DNA of 64,000 nt. Source: an uncultured Prevotellaceae bacterium. GTDB taxonomy: Bacteria; Bacteroidota; Bacteroidia; Bacteroidales; Bacteroidaceae. Positions 32,224 through 40,063 of the stretch are shown here, piece by piece; positions within the stretch are counted from its first letter, which is position 1, and the number at the start of each line of letters is the position of its first letter. Under the pieces are notes generated by a model. It was not told where the DNA came from and made no database searches. It worked only from the letters and a program-made list of their open reading frames with translations. Where the stretch lies: assembly GCA_900316285.1 (NCBI GenBank), contig ONCG01000009.1:1-64000 (forward strand), read 5' to 3'. A program made the position numbers and the translations under genes.

Positions 32224-34509
32224 CTACATGCTGCTGGAAGTATTGCTGATTTGCTCCTGCTCCGACTTCTTCTCGAGGAAGTCGTTTTCGATGCGCGTCT
32301 TGTGCTCCTTGGCCTTGATGCCAGTGTTGCCAAACGTGTAGCTCACCACCAGCTGCACCTGCGAGATGGGCACGCTGATGTTCTGACGATGCACGAAGTC
32401 GCGGCCGGCGCTGTAGGAGTCGATGTGGATGTCGCCACCCTTCTCCAGACCCGTGATGGCGGAGAGCGAGATGTTCAGGCGGTCGTTCAGCAGACTCTTC
32501 GAGAGACTGCCCACGAGGCCCTGGAAGCCCGTCGACCAGCCTTGCAGCGTGTAGGTCTTCATGCTGGCGATGACATTGGCACTGAGCTGCAGATTCCAAG
32601 GCAGCGTCTGCTGCAAGCCAGCGAGGAAGTTGCCCTGCCAGCCGTGGTTGCGGGCGTCGACCTCCTTGCTTCGCAGGTCGATGTAGTTGATGCCGCCGTT
32701 CAGCATCAGGCGTGTGTTCTTCGCCACGAGCCAGTTGGCAAAGGCGGTGAGCGACGTGTTGCGCATCTTCACTACGTTGCCATAGGTCTGCTGGAGCACA
32801 TCGTCGGCGAAGAAGCTATATTGCGAGATCTGGTTGTTCGAGAAGATCTGATGCAGGGCGATGTTCAGCATGAACTTCTGCGAGAACGAGCTGTAGCTGG
32901 CACCAATGTTGTGCGTCTTCTCTACATCGAGATGGGAGTTACCATAGGAGATGATGGAGGGAAGGGTGCGATCAACATAGGGATTCAGATAGGTGATGCC
33001 CGGACGCGACAGACGCATGTTGTAGGTAAGACCAATGTTCTGCGTCGGCTTCGGCGAGAGGCTCAGCGAGAAGCTCGGCACGAGGTTGCCATAGTCGTTG
33101 CTGAAGTCGCTGCCAGCGCCCTGCAGATAGCGCACCTTCTGGAACGTGTGCTCGTAGCGCAGACCGGCCTTCGCACCGACGATGCCCATGCGTGCCTCAT
33201 ATTCGGCATAGGCGGCAGCGATGTCGTTGTCGTGCTGATACTCCACGAAACTGCTCTGCGACTGCTGGTCGGCATGCTGCACGAAGCGGTCCTCGGCCCA
33301 CGAGCGGTTGTCGCGCATGATGTACTTTCCACCGAGGCTGAGCGTATGACTGTCCGAAAGCGGACGCGTGTAGTCCACCTGCAGCGTCTGCTCGAGCGAC
33401 TTGGGCTTGTTCTCCGAGAAGAAGTCGTAGCTCTGATAGTCGTCGTAGAGCTGCTCCGTGGTCTGCTTCTGCGGCGAATACGACATCAGATAGGAGAAGA
33501 TGAGGTAGTGGCGGCGGTCGGCAGAGAAGAAATGCTGCCAGTCGGCGCTGGCGGTAACGGAGGTGTTGCGCAGGCGCGTCGCCATATCATAACTATATGT
33601 TGAGGGGTTGAGAAGTTGCGAGGTTGAGGGGTTGAGAAGTTGCGAGGTTGAGGGGTTGAGAGGTTGCGATGCGGAGGGGTTTGGGAACTCCATCGTGACG
33701 AGTGGCCGGTCGGAAACCTTTGCGCGGAAGGCTGTCAGGCTCACCGATGCCGAGAGCGTGTTCAGCGAGTCGAGGTCGTAGCCGATGTTCAGGCTTCCCA
33801 TGGTGAATGGTACGCGCTGCGTTGACTTCTGCTCATAGCGCATCAGCGACCCATCGGCCGACTCGCGCTCGATGCTCACCTCGGTATCCTTCATGCGCTG
33901 ATACTGGTAGAGCATGTTTCCCGACAGCGACAGCTTGTCCTGCTGACCGGAGAAGAATGCGCCGCCGCCATAGCCTTTCGTGCTGAGCGTGCCACGCAGC
34001 GTGCCTGTCAGGCCGTTCATCGACTGCGCACCGGCGCCGCCGCCCTGCTTGGCAGTGACAAGGTTGAGCACACCCACGGCACCCTCTGCATCGTAGCGGG
34101 CACCAGGATTGGTGATGACTTCTATCTTCTGAATGGCCGAGGCAGGCATCATCTTCAACACCTGCGAGGCATTCTGTGAAAGCATGGGATTGGGCTTGCC
34201 GTCGACATAGATCTTAAACGACGACGAGCCGTTCACGGTGATGTTATCCTGACCGTCGACGGTGACCATTGGCACCTTGCGAAGCATGTCGAGCACCGTG
34301 GCCGAACGGGCATCGGTGTCGGCGCTGACGTCGTACGACATCTTGTCGGCTTCCATCTTCACCATCGGCTTGGCAGCGGTGACGGTGACGCCTTTCAGCT
34401 CCAGTGAGTCGTAGACGGCTTCGAGTGAATCGATGTTTACTTGTGCCATGGCCGTCGGGGCCGACAGCCAGAGGGCACACAATAGCAAGGGAATTGCTTT
34501 TTTCATCAT
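32224..34509 (-). CDS. TonB-dependent receptor-like outer-membrane beta-barrel protein
   Basis: The 761-residue protein has a signal peptide ending AMAQ and a plug-like domain (about 40-165) with VLDMLRKVPMVTVDGQDNI and IEVITNPGARYDAEGAVGVLNLVT. A barrel of the outer-membrane beta-barrel family (PF14905-like) follows. It lacks the N-terminal carboxypeptidase-regulatory domain common in SusC. An in-frame stretch of 8-residue QLLNPSTS-type repeats (33599-33670) lies in a probable extracellular loop. The Met at 34509 is chosen because the signal peptide starts there; an extension to 34572 is possible. The ligand is unknown. Confidence 0.85.
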   Translation of the reverse strand: MMKKAIPLLLCALWLSAPTAMAQVNIDSLEAVYDSLELKGVTVTAAKPMVKMEADKMSYDVSADTDARSATVLDMLRKVPMVTVDGQDNITVNGSSSFKIYVDGKPNPMLSQNASQVLKMMPASAIQKIEVITNPGARYDAEGAVGVLNLVTAKQGGGAGAQSMNGLTGTLRGTLSTKGYGGGAFFSGQQDKLSLSGNMLYQYQRMKDTEVSIERESADGSLMRYEQKSTQRVPFTMGSLNIGYDLDSLNTLSASVSLTAFRAKVSDRPLVTMEFPNPSASQPLNPSTSQLLNPSTSQLLNPSTYSYDMATRLRNTSVTASADWQHFFSADRRHYLIFSYLMSYSPQKQTTEQLYDDYQSYDFFSENKPKSLEQTLQVDYTRPLSDSHTLSLGGKYIMRDNRSWAEDRFVQHADQQSQSSFVEYQHDNDIAAAYAEYEARMGIVGAKAGLRYEHTFQKVRYLQGAGSDFSNDYGNLVPSFSLSLSPKPTQNIGLTYNMRLSRPGITYLNPYVDRTLPSIISYGNSHLDVEKTHNIGASYSSFSQKFMLNIALHQIFSNNQISQYSFFADDVLQQTYGNVVKMRNTSLTAFANWLVAKNTRLMLNGGINYIDLRSKEVDARNHGWQGNFLAGLQQTLPWNLQLSANVIASMKTYTLQGWSTGFQGLVGSLSKSLLNDRLNISLSAITGLEKGGDIHIDSYSAGRDFVHRQNISVPISQVQLVVSYTFGNTGIKAKEHKTRIENDFLEKKSEQEQISNTSSSM
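33599..33670 (-). repeat. 24-bp tandem repeat inside the beta-barrel gene
   Basis: Three copies of GTTGAGGGGTTGAGAAGTTG and CGAG (33599, 33623, 33647) encode LNPSTSQL-type octapeptides in frame. Confidence 0.8.
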
Positions 34510-34681
34510 TTTATTTGTTGACTTTTTGTTGAACCTATTGGTTGCTTGTTTCATGAATTTATTTGTTGGCATCGCATCTTTTTTTATTCATTAGACGCAA
34601 AGACTTCTGGAAAACTACACAGTTTTCGAAAAATTTTCTGTCGTTTAGACGAAAAAATTGTCGGAAAGGTTGCAGACGGGG

Positions 34682-35035
34682 CTATTTTTCTGCCCACGCA
34701 CGGTCGATTTCGGCAATGTCGATGTCGAGCAGACGCATCTGGCGGAAGAGTTCTGGCAGGGTTTGCTCGCGGAACTCGGCACGGCGCCGCTCGAGGATCT
34801 GCTGGCGGGCATCGGGGCTCACGTAGTAGCCCATGCCACGACGGTTGTAGATGACGCCCTCGCGAGCCAGCAGCTCGTAGGTCTTCACAGCAGTGTTGGT
34901 GTTCACGCCGAGCATCACGGCATACTCGCGAACGCTTGGGATGCGGTCGTCGCCGCGATAGGTGCCAGCGAGTATCTCGTCGCAGAGGCGGTCGGCCATC
35001 TGCAGGAATATGGCTTTTTCGTTGGTGAAGGTCAT
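34682..35035 (-). CDS. GntR-family regulator, YtrA-like
   Basis: The 117-residue protein has a winged-helix GntR domain (residues 10-75) with the signature IPSVREYAVMLGVNTNTAVKTYELL and wing GVIYNRRGMGYYV. A short helical tail for dimerisation follows, as in YtrA-type repressors. It starts 20 bp after the permease stop codon, so it is the last gene of the ABC operon. It probably represses that operon through the inverted repeat at 37037-37062. Confidence 0.93.
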   Translation of the reverse strand: MTFTNEKAIFLQMADRLCDEILAGTYRGDDRIPSVREYAVMLGVNTNTAVKTYELLAREGVIYNRRGMGYYVSPDARQQILERRRAEFREQTLPELFRQMRLLDIDIAEIDRAWAEK

Positions 35036-35055
35036 GGGAATTACTATTTACAGTT

Positions 35056-35949
35056 TTACGATTTGAGCATGAGGATGCGCTGCGACTGCAACTGGCGACG
35101 GCAGAAGAGGCGATAGGAAAGCCAAAGCATCACCATGCTAAGCACGGTCAGCACGGCAGTTACCGTATAGTAGAACAAAGGCTTGATGAAGCTGAACATT
35201 GCATCAAGGTTATGCGATTCGGCAGCGGCTTTAACCTTCTGAATCAGGTCGGAGTGCTGGCTGATGTAATACCCTACTCCAAAACAGCCAGTGATGACGA
35301 TGACGAACAGCGTGCCAAGCAGGATGAGGGCGGTGTAGAGCCAAGGCAGGCGGCGGAACCATGTGCCACCAAGCACAAAGGCAGCCACGACGAAGAACGA
35401 TGAAGACAGGTTGACAAGACTGGCTTGCCAGGGAAGGTGGAAATGGAACAGGCTGGCGACGTAGCTGCCGTCGAACACCATCTTTGGCAGCAACGACAAC
35501 GATTCCAGGTCGAACATCCAGCCCAGCACGCCGCAGAAGAGCACGGCGAGATAGTAGACGGCGAACGTCAATACGGCACCCACGAGCACCACATAGACTA
35601 CGCGGCTGATCCATTTCTCGCTGTTCGTGGCGGGCAACATCAGGTAGCCGATTTCGCCACTGCGCGTCGACATGTTAGCAAACACACGACTGAAGATGAC
35701 TATTTGTGCCACCAGCACAGCCGTTCCCATGTTGCCCATAGCACTCAGCGCAGCCAACTGGGCACCAGTGATCGACAGTTCAGGAATGTTGGCATAGGCC
35801 AGGTTGGGTGTCAGCACTGAGAAAAATACTAAGGCCAGCAAGATGAGGAAAACGGCGCCGGCATATAATAATATGTAAAGGCTGCTACTACTCAGATCGC
35901 CTTTCAGCAGCGACCAGCAGCGGCGGAGGTTGAAACTATTCTTATTCAT
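35056..35949 (-). CDS. ABC transporter permease-like membrane protein
   Basis: The 297-residue protein has six predicted transmembrane segments (about 30-50, 75-95, 120-145, 175-195, 200-225 and 250-275) and no extracytoplasmic domain of note. Its position between an ABC ATPase gene and a GntR gene, as in ytr-type operons, indicates the membrane partner of the ATPase. The substrate is unknown. Confidence 0.8.
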   Translation of the reverse strand: MNKNSFNLRRCWSLLKGDLSSSSLYILLYAGAVFLILLALVFFSVLTPNLAYANIPELSITGAQLAALSAMGNMGTAVLVAQIVIFSRVFANMSTRSGEIGYLMLPATNSEKWISRVVYVVLVGAVLTFAVYYLAVLFCGVLGWMFDLESLSLLPKMVFDGSYVASLFHFHLPWQASLVNLSSSFFVVAAFVLGGTWFRRLPWLYTALILLGTLFVIVITGCFGVGYYISQHSDLIQKVKAAAESHNLDAMFSFIKPLFYYTVTAVLTVLSMVMLWLSYRLFCRRQLQSQRILMLKS

Positions 35950-35979
35950 ATTCTTGAGGGGTTTTTACGTTGTTTTTTT

Positions 35980-36118
35980 TGTTCTTTCTCCACTGCGTTA
36001 CGAAAGCGTCTCCTTCGTCGCCGTGGACCCTTGTTATTTTGTTACTTTGTCACCTTGTTACTTTGTTACCTTGTTCTTTCTCCACTGCGTTACGAAAGCG
36101 TCTCCTTCGTCGCCGTGG
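35980..36118. repeat. 47-bp direct repeat at the 3' end of the ABC ATPase gene
   Basis: The segments 35980-36026 and 36072-36118 are identical, starting TGTTCTTTCTCCACTGCG and ending GTCGCCGTGG. They are separated by TTGTTACTTTGTCACC-type repeats. The second copy encodes the C-terminal residues of the ATPase. A diverged third copy lies at about 37987-38030. Confidence 0.9.
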
Positions 36119-36957
36119 TCCTTTGTCACCTTGCCTTTCACAACGGCGTTGAAGAGGAGTTCAAGGTTCACGGTGGTTTCCTCGCCCGCCCTGTTCGTCA
36201 CGATGACGGCACGGCCCTGGGGCGTAGGTTCGAAGTAGAGGGCATCGTCGCACGGCTCGTTCATCGAACGATACTGGAAGGCGAAGCGCTCCTGCAGCTC
36301 GGCGATGGAGGCATCGAGGAGAATGGAGTCTTTGACTCGCTTTGCCGGCGCCTCCATGATCACGATATGGTCTAACAATGCGTCGACATCGTGTACCTGG
36401 TGCGTAGAGACAATGATGGTCTGATCGTCAGCCATGTGGCGGGCCACCAGCTTGCGGAAGAGGGTCTTGGCAGGAATGTCGAGGCCATTGGTGGGCTCGT
36501 CCATAAGCAGCACGCGACATTGCGCGGCAAGGGCAAAGCTTACGAGCACACGCTTCTTCTCGCCCAGCGAGAGTTTGTCGAGGTGCGAGTGCATGTCAAT
36601 CTCGAAATCCTGCAGACACTGCCTGAGAATCTCCTGGCTGAAACGCGGATAGAAAGGCTCGCGATATTTCACATAGCGTGTGAGTGGCATCGCGGGCAGA
36701 CTGAATTCGTCGGGCACGAAGAAAACTTCCTCCTGCAGCGACGGCTGGCGCAGGCGCGGCTCCTGACCATCGATGAGGATGCGTCCCTCGCGAGGCATAA
36801 GGAGTCCGCTAAGCAGGTGCAGCAAGGTGCTCTTGCCCACTCCGTTCTTGCCGAGCAAACCGAAGATCTTACCTTCGTCGAACGACAAAGTCAGTCCGTC
36901 GAAGACTTTCTCGGTTGCTCCCGAGTACTTGTAACTGAGATTTTGAATCTGGATCAT
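36058..36957 (-). CDS. ABC transporter ATP-binding protein
   Basis: The 299-residue ATPase has Walker A (GLLGKNGVGKST), Q-loop, signature (LSLGEKKR), Walker B (VLLMDEPTNG) and H-loop (VSTHQVHD). It energises the adjacent permease at the inner membrane. The ATG at 36957 (MIQIQNLSYKY) is the natural start; the upstream in-frame extension runs through the promoter. The C-terminal residues KDHGDEGDAFVTQWRKNKVTK come from the direct-repeat copy at 36072-36118 and are probably not part of the ancestral fold. It is the first gene of an ATPase-permease-GntR operon. Confidence 0.93.
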   Translation of the reverse strand: MIQIQNLSYKYSGATEKVFDGLTLSFDEGKIFGLLGKNGVGKSTLLHLLSGLLMPREGRILIDGQEPRLRQPSLQEEVFFVPDEFSLPAMPLTRYVKYREPFYPRFSQEILRQCLQDFEIDMHSHLDKLSLGEKKRVLVSFALAAQCRVLLMDEPTNGLDIPAKTLFRKLVARHMADDQTIIVSTHQVHDVDALLDHIVIMEAPAKRVKDSILLDASIAELQERFAFQYRSMNEPCDDALYFEPTPQGRAVIVTNRAGEETTVNLELLFNAVVKGKVTKDHGDEGDAFVTQWRKNKVTK

Positions 36958-37036
36958 AACTTCAAATGTTGGCGTCAATGGGGGTTGAACAATCATGTAA
37001 TAACTCTCTGTTTGCAGTGTTTCAACTGGACTGTAC

Positions 37037-37070
37037 CAGTGTACCACTTGAATAGTACACTGCAAAAGTA
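37037..37070 (-). promoter_or_regulatory. Promoter and probable GntR operator of the ABC operon
   Basis: A perfect inverted repeat with 8-bp arms, CAGTGTAC-N10-GTACACTG (37037-37062), abuts a TACTTTTG -7 box on the minus strand (37070-37063). The repeat would cover the transcription start, a typical repressor position. The nearest candidate regulator is the GntR protein encoded at the end of the same operon. Confidence 0.75.
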
Positions 37071-37124
37071 GTGTCTTTTTCCTTCCCCTCCAAATATTTG
37101 CCAATTATTTAACGAACATTAACG

Positions 37125-37157
37125 AAAAAGAGGGTCGAAGCATGTGCCTCAACCCTC
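37125..37157 (-). terminator. Terminator of the CBM9-like gene
   Basis: On the minus strand GAGGGT (37157-37152) pairs with ACCCTC (37135-37130), with partial pairing between, followed by TTTTT. It is about 50 bp past the stop codon at 37206. Confidence 0.7.
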
Positions 37158-37205
37158 ATATTGGGGAACTATAAATCTGTTAACATCCCATACGGTTATG
37201 ACTGC

Positions 37206-37901
37206 CTATTCTGCGAAAACGATGTCCTGGAAGAACTCTGGCCGATGGAAGTCGGGCCGCTCGGTGGTGATGGGGAACATCGAGAGGTAGTGCGGCACCG
37301 ACAGGCAGTCGCCGCACTTATAGACGTTGCCGCGCATGTGCTGACCCGAGAAATCATTCAGGCCGCTCTCGAAAAGTGTGGCAGCAGGAACCACAAGCGC
37401 CATGTGCCACGTGGCCGGACCATCGGTAAGTGGGATAACATCACGGCCGAGCGACGACCAGCGGTCTACCTCCTGCAACACCTCTGCAGGCGCCGGACGA
37501 CGGTCGTGGCGGTCTTTGCCGGCATAGACCAGCAGCGTGCCGGCACAGTTGCACTCCATATTATAATAAGGAGAAGCTGCTGAAGGCTGCAGGAACAGTT
37601 CGCAGCAGGAATCTTCCCACACGCGCCCGCCATCGCCTTCTGCCACGGCACGCAGACAGTTCTCACTGACGCGATAGTGCAAAAGCAACGCTGACCCGAC
37701 GTGTGCCAGCGCCACTTCCACCTCCGGCCGATAAGGAAATGCCTCGGGCCAGTTGAGCGTCTCCACTCGGTGATAAGGTACGCCATGCGTCAGCATCAAC
37801 TGCGGCACGTCACAAGCACGCAGAGGGAACCCTGCCCCCTGCCCTCCCCCGTTCTTCAGGGATGGCATCGCTATTTTAGGAATCTGCAACATACGTTTCA
37901 A
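37206..37901 (-). CDS. CBM9-like carbohydrate-binding protein
   Basis: The 231-residue protein has no obvious signal peptide. It carries features of the CBM9-like family: WEDSCCELFL (start of the central strand), YYNMECNCAGTLL, and a C-terminal FNDFSGQHMRGNVYKCGD-like region. Such proteins bind xylan or cellulose fragments or are hypothetical cytoplasmic relatives. Near the N terminus, KNGGGQGAGF is encoded by GGGGGAGGGCAGGGGGCAGG, which looks like another intrusion of the G-rich repeat family. A second ATG at 37892 is equally possible. Function is not established. Confidence 0.6.
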   Translation of the reverse strand: MKRMLQIPKIAMPSLKNGGGQGAGFPLRACDVPQLMLTHGVPYHRVETLNWPEAFPYRPEVEVALAHVGSALLLHYRVSENCLRAVAEGDGGRVWEDSCCELFLQPSAASPYYNMECNCAGTLLVYAGKDRHDRRPAPAEVLQEVDRWSSLGRDVIPLTDGPATWHMALVVPAATLFESGLNDFSGQHMRGNVYKCGDCLSVPHYLSMFPITTERPDFHRPEFFQDIVFAE

Positions 37902-37924
37902 TGTAAACTTGATAGTATTTTATA

Positions 37925-38160
37925 ATGTAGGGACGCGACGTGTCGCGTAACTGGATTTAGCTTTTCCCTTGGGGAATGAAATAGGAGTTCTTTCTCCGCG
38001 ACTGCTACGAAAGCGTCTCCTACGTCGCCGAGCGGGCACAAGGACCTCGAAGAGGTCACATATGCATAACCGCAGGTCTTGACCTGCGGTAGGTGTAACT
38101 ATGCAGAGGACGACTTCGAAGATGTCGCACAATAGCACCATTATTCTCGTTGTGCGACCC
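37925..38160. repeat. Cluster of dispersed repeats
   Basis: The 281-bp gap 37902-38182 contains three things. A left half of the TGTAGGGACGCG element is at 37925-37954. The diverged copy of the 47-bp ABC repeat is at 37987-38030. A REP-like unit is at 38043-38089: GACCTC-gaa-GAGGTC, ATGCATAA, CCGCAGGT-ctt-GACCTGCGG, inverse to the array at 31555. Then comes ACTTCGAAGATGTCGCACAA, also at 31952-31973. No gene was found. Confidence 0.8.
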
Positions 38161-38182
38161 CTTGGGGTCTTCCCCCTACATA

Positions 38183-39277
38183 TTACTTCTTCAACTCTGC
38201 AATGAATTCCTTCATCATTGGCTCGTGGGCACACACCTCTTGATATAGGCGCAGCTGGTTGCGCGAGCGGTCGAGGTTGTGCTCGGGATAGTTGCACTTC
38301 CAGTAGTGGTCGCCGGAGAGGTAGTCCCACATGAAGCGCACTGCCTGCATGAATGGGAACAACTCAACGGCATAGGGCAGCAACTCCACCTCGAGCGGCG
38401 TAAGGAACTCGCCTGCCGATTCCACATAGCCGCGCGTGAAAGCCTTGAAGATGTCCTCGCGGAACTTCACGTTCTCCATGTTCGGATCGTCCTCGGCGGT
38501 GGTGTTGGCTGCCGAGCGCAGGAAGTCGCCGTAGTCGCTGAAGAACAGCGAAGGCATCACCGTGTCAAGGTCGATGACGAGCAGGAACTTTCCAGTTTCG
38601 CGGTCGAACATCATGTTGTTCACCTTCGTATCGCAGTGGCAGATGCGGCGCGGCAGCTTACCCTCGCGGAACAGACGCTCGCCCTGGCACATGCGCTCGG
38701 CGTCGCGCTCGAAGAGGTCGAGGATGTCCTTCACGCCTGCCACGCGGCCCACGGGGTCTTTCGCTACAACCTCGCGCAGCTGCTCCATGCGGAACTCCAT
38801 GTTGTGGAAGTTCGGAATGGTGTCGCCCAGCGGCTCGGGTACGTCAACGAGCATTTTCTCGAAGTCGCCAAAGGCCACACCGGCCAAGTAGCTGTACTCG
38901 GGATCGACGGTCTCAAAGGTCTCAGCACCGGGAATGAACACCATCACACGCCAGTAGCGGTCGTCGGCGTCGTGGAAATAGCTCTTGCCGTCGCGAGTCT
39001 TCACGAACGAAAGCACCTTACGATTGATGTCTTCCTCGCCGCGAGCCTCGAGTTTCTTGCGGATGTGAGTGGTTACCACGTCGATGTTATGCTGCAGCAG
39101 GTCTACATCGGTAAAAATGGCATTGTTGATGCGTTGCAACACGTAGTCGGGCGCATCGCCTAGGGTTTCTACTCGGTAGGTATCATTGATGAGTCCATTA
39201 CCCAAGGGGCGGACCTGAGCCACCTCGCCTTCCAACAGAAAGTGGGGCAGGATGTTGTTGAAATCAACGGTATTCAT
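38183..39277 (-). CDS. Sugar kinase of the APH/choline-kinase fold, NahK-like
   Basis: The 364-residue protein has the aminoglycoside-phosphotransferase fold: a GLINDTYRV glycine-rich loop near residue 27, the Brenner motif HCDTKVNNMMFD near 215, and the DLDTVMP metal site (DFG equivalent) near 235. The long N-acetylhexosamine 1-kinase (NahK)-type insert is present, with a close resemblance along the length. NahK phosphorylates GlcNAc/GalNAc at C1. The nearby secreted GH20 hexosaminidase, which releases such sugars, supports this role. Cytoplasmic. Confidence 0.82.
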   Translation of the reverse strand: MNTVDFNNILPHFLLEGEVAQVRPLGNGLINDTYRVETLGDAPDYVLQRINNAIFTDVDLLQHNIDVVTTHIRKKLEARGEEDINRKVLSFVKTRDGKSYFHDADDRYWRVMVFIPGAETFETVDPEYSYLAGVAFGDFEKMLVDVPEPLGDTIPNFHNMEFRMEQLREVVAKDPVGRVAGVKDILDLFERDAERMCQGERLFREGKLPRRICHCDTKVNNMMFDRETGKFLLVIDLDTVMPSLFFSDYGDFLRSAANTTAEDDPNMENVKFREDIFKAFTRGYVESAGEFLTPLEVELLPYAVELFPFMQAVRFMWDYLSGDHYWKCNYPEHNLDRSRNQLRLYQEVCAHEPMMKEFIAELKK

Positions 39278-39390
39278 GATTTATTGTTTAAGGAGTTTAG
39301 GAGTAATTAGGAGTGATAGGAGTGTTAGGAATGGAGGAGTGTAGACGATTGCTTTTGCTGGTTAGGCAATGTCGAACGGAGCCTATATCA

Positions 39391-39873
39391 TTAGGCGATG
39401 TCGAACGGAGCCTTTCCCTGTGCATCGGCAATCTGCTGGTTAATGTTGGTGGCAAACTCCACGGGATGCTCGATGAGGTTGAACTCATTGGCCACCTCGC
39501 CCGTTGACACGGTCACAGTGCCATAGCCCAACACACGACCCATAATGCTCTGGGCAATGCTCACACCCTCGCAGCGACGCAAAATCAGGTCGGTGGACTG
39601 ACGCTTCACGATGCCACGCTTCAGAATCAGACGCCGATTGGTGAGGATATACTTCCTGCCGCCATAGATGTTCAGTGCCCAGATGCCCGCCACCGCCAGC
39701 AAGACCAGCGACATGCAGATTTGCATGATCAGCGTCACATCGCTGGTGGGAATGGCAAACAAGCCGATGGCAATCAGCAACAGCAGGAAGGGCTTCCAGT
39801 AAATCATCCAGTGCTGGCGGGCTTCGTAGACGATTTGCTCGCCGTCCATGAGGTTCTTTTCAATGTAGTTCAT
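39391..39873 (-). CDS. PH-domain (bPH2, YdbT-like) membrane protein
   Basis: The 160-residue protein has two transmembrane helices (about 28-48 and 50-68) followed by a bacterial PH domain. The latter is marked by NIYGGRKYILTNRRLILKRGIV and LGYGTVTVSTGEVANEFNLIEHPVEF. Function unknown. Its last codons (GKAPFDIA) lie in a 23-bp segment duplicated just downstream (39362-39384 and 39389-39411), so the stop codon has a second copy beyond it. Confidence 0.85.
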   Translation of the reverse strand: MNYIEKNLMDGEQIVYEARQHWMIYWKPFLLLLIAIGLFAIPTSDVTLIMQICMSLVLLAVAGIWALNIYGGRKYILTNRRLILKRGIVKRQSTDLILRRCEGVSIAQSIMGRVLGYGTVTVSTGEVANEFNLIEHPVEFATNINQQIADAQGKAPFDIA

Positions 39874-39901
39874 ATCGTTCGTTGAAAATTAATAGCATCT
39901 G

Positions 39902-39909
39902 CAAAGATA
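39902..39909 (-). promoter_or_regulatory. -7 box for the PH-domain gene
   Basis: The minus strand reads TATCTTTG about 30 bp upstream of the start at 39873. It lies back to back with the hexosaminidase promoter. Confidence 0.6.
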
Positions 39910-40016
39910 CAAAAAAGTTTCAACTCACGTAATCCCGATACCAGTTTTTTCGAAAAAAACACATGTCCTTTAATTTCTTTAACGTCTATAACACCCATAA
40001 CTTCTTTTTTTTTTCG

Positions 40017-40024
40017 TATCTTTG
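40017..40024 (+). promoter_or_regulatory. -7 box for the GH20 gene
   Basis: TATCTTTG matches TAnnTTTG about 40 bp upstream of the ATG at 40064. A T-rich tract lies just upstream, but no clear TTTG -33 element. Confidence 0.6.
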
Positions 40025-40063
40025 CAACAATGAACATGTAGAAACCTAAACAAATCAAACAAT

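Noticed and set aside
39362..39411. Duplicated 23-bp end of the PH-domain gene as a functional element
   Set aside because: Looks like a small local duplication beyond the stop codon; no evidence of effect.
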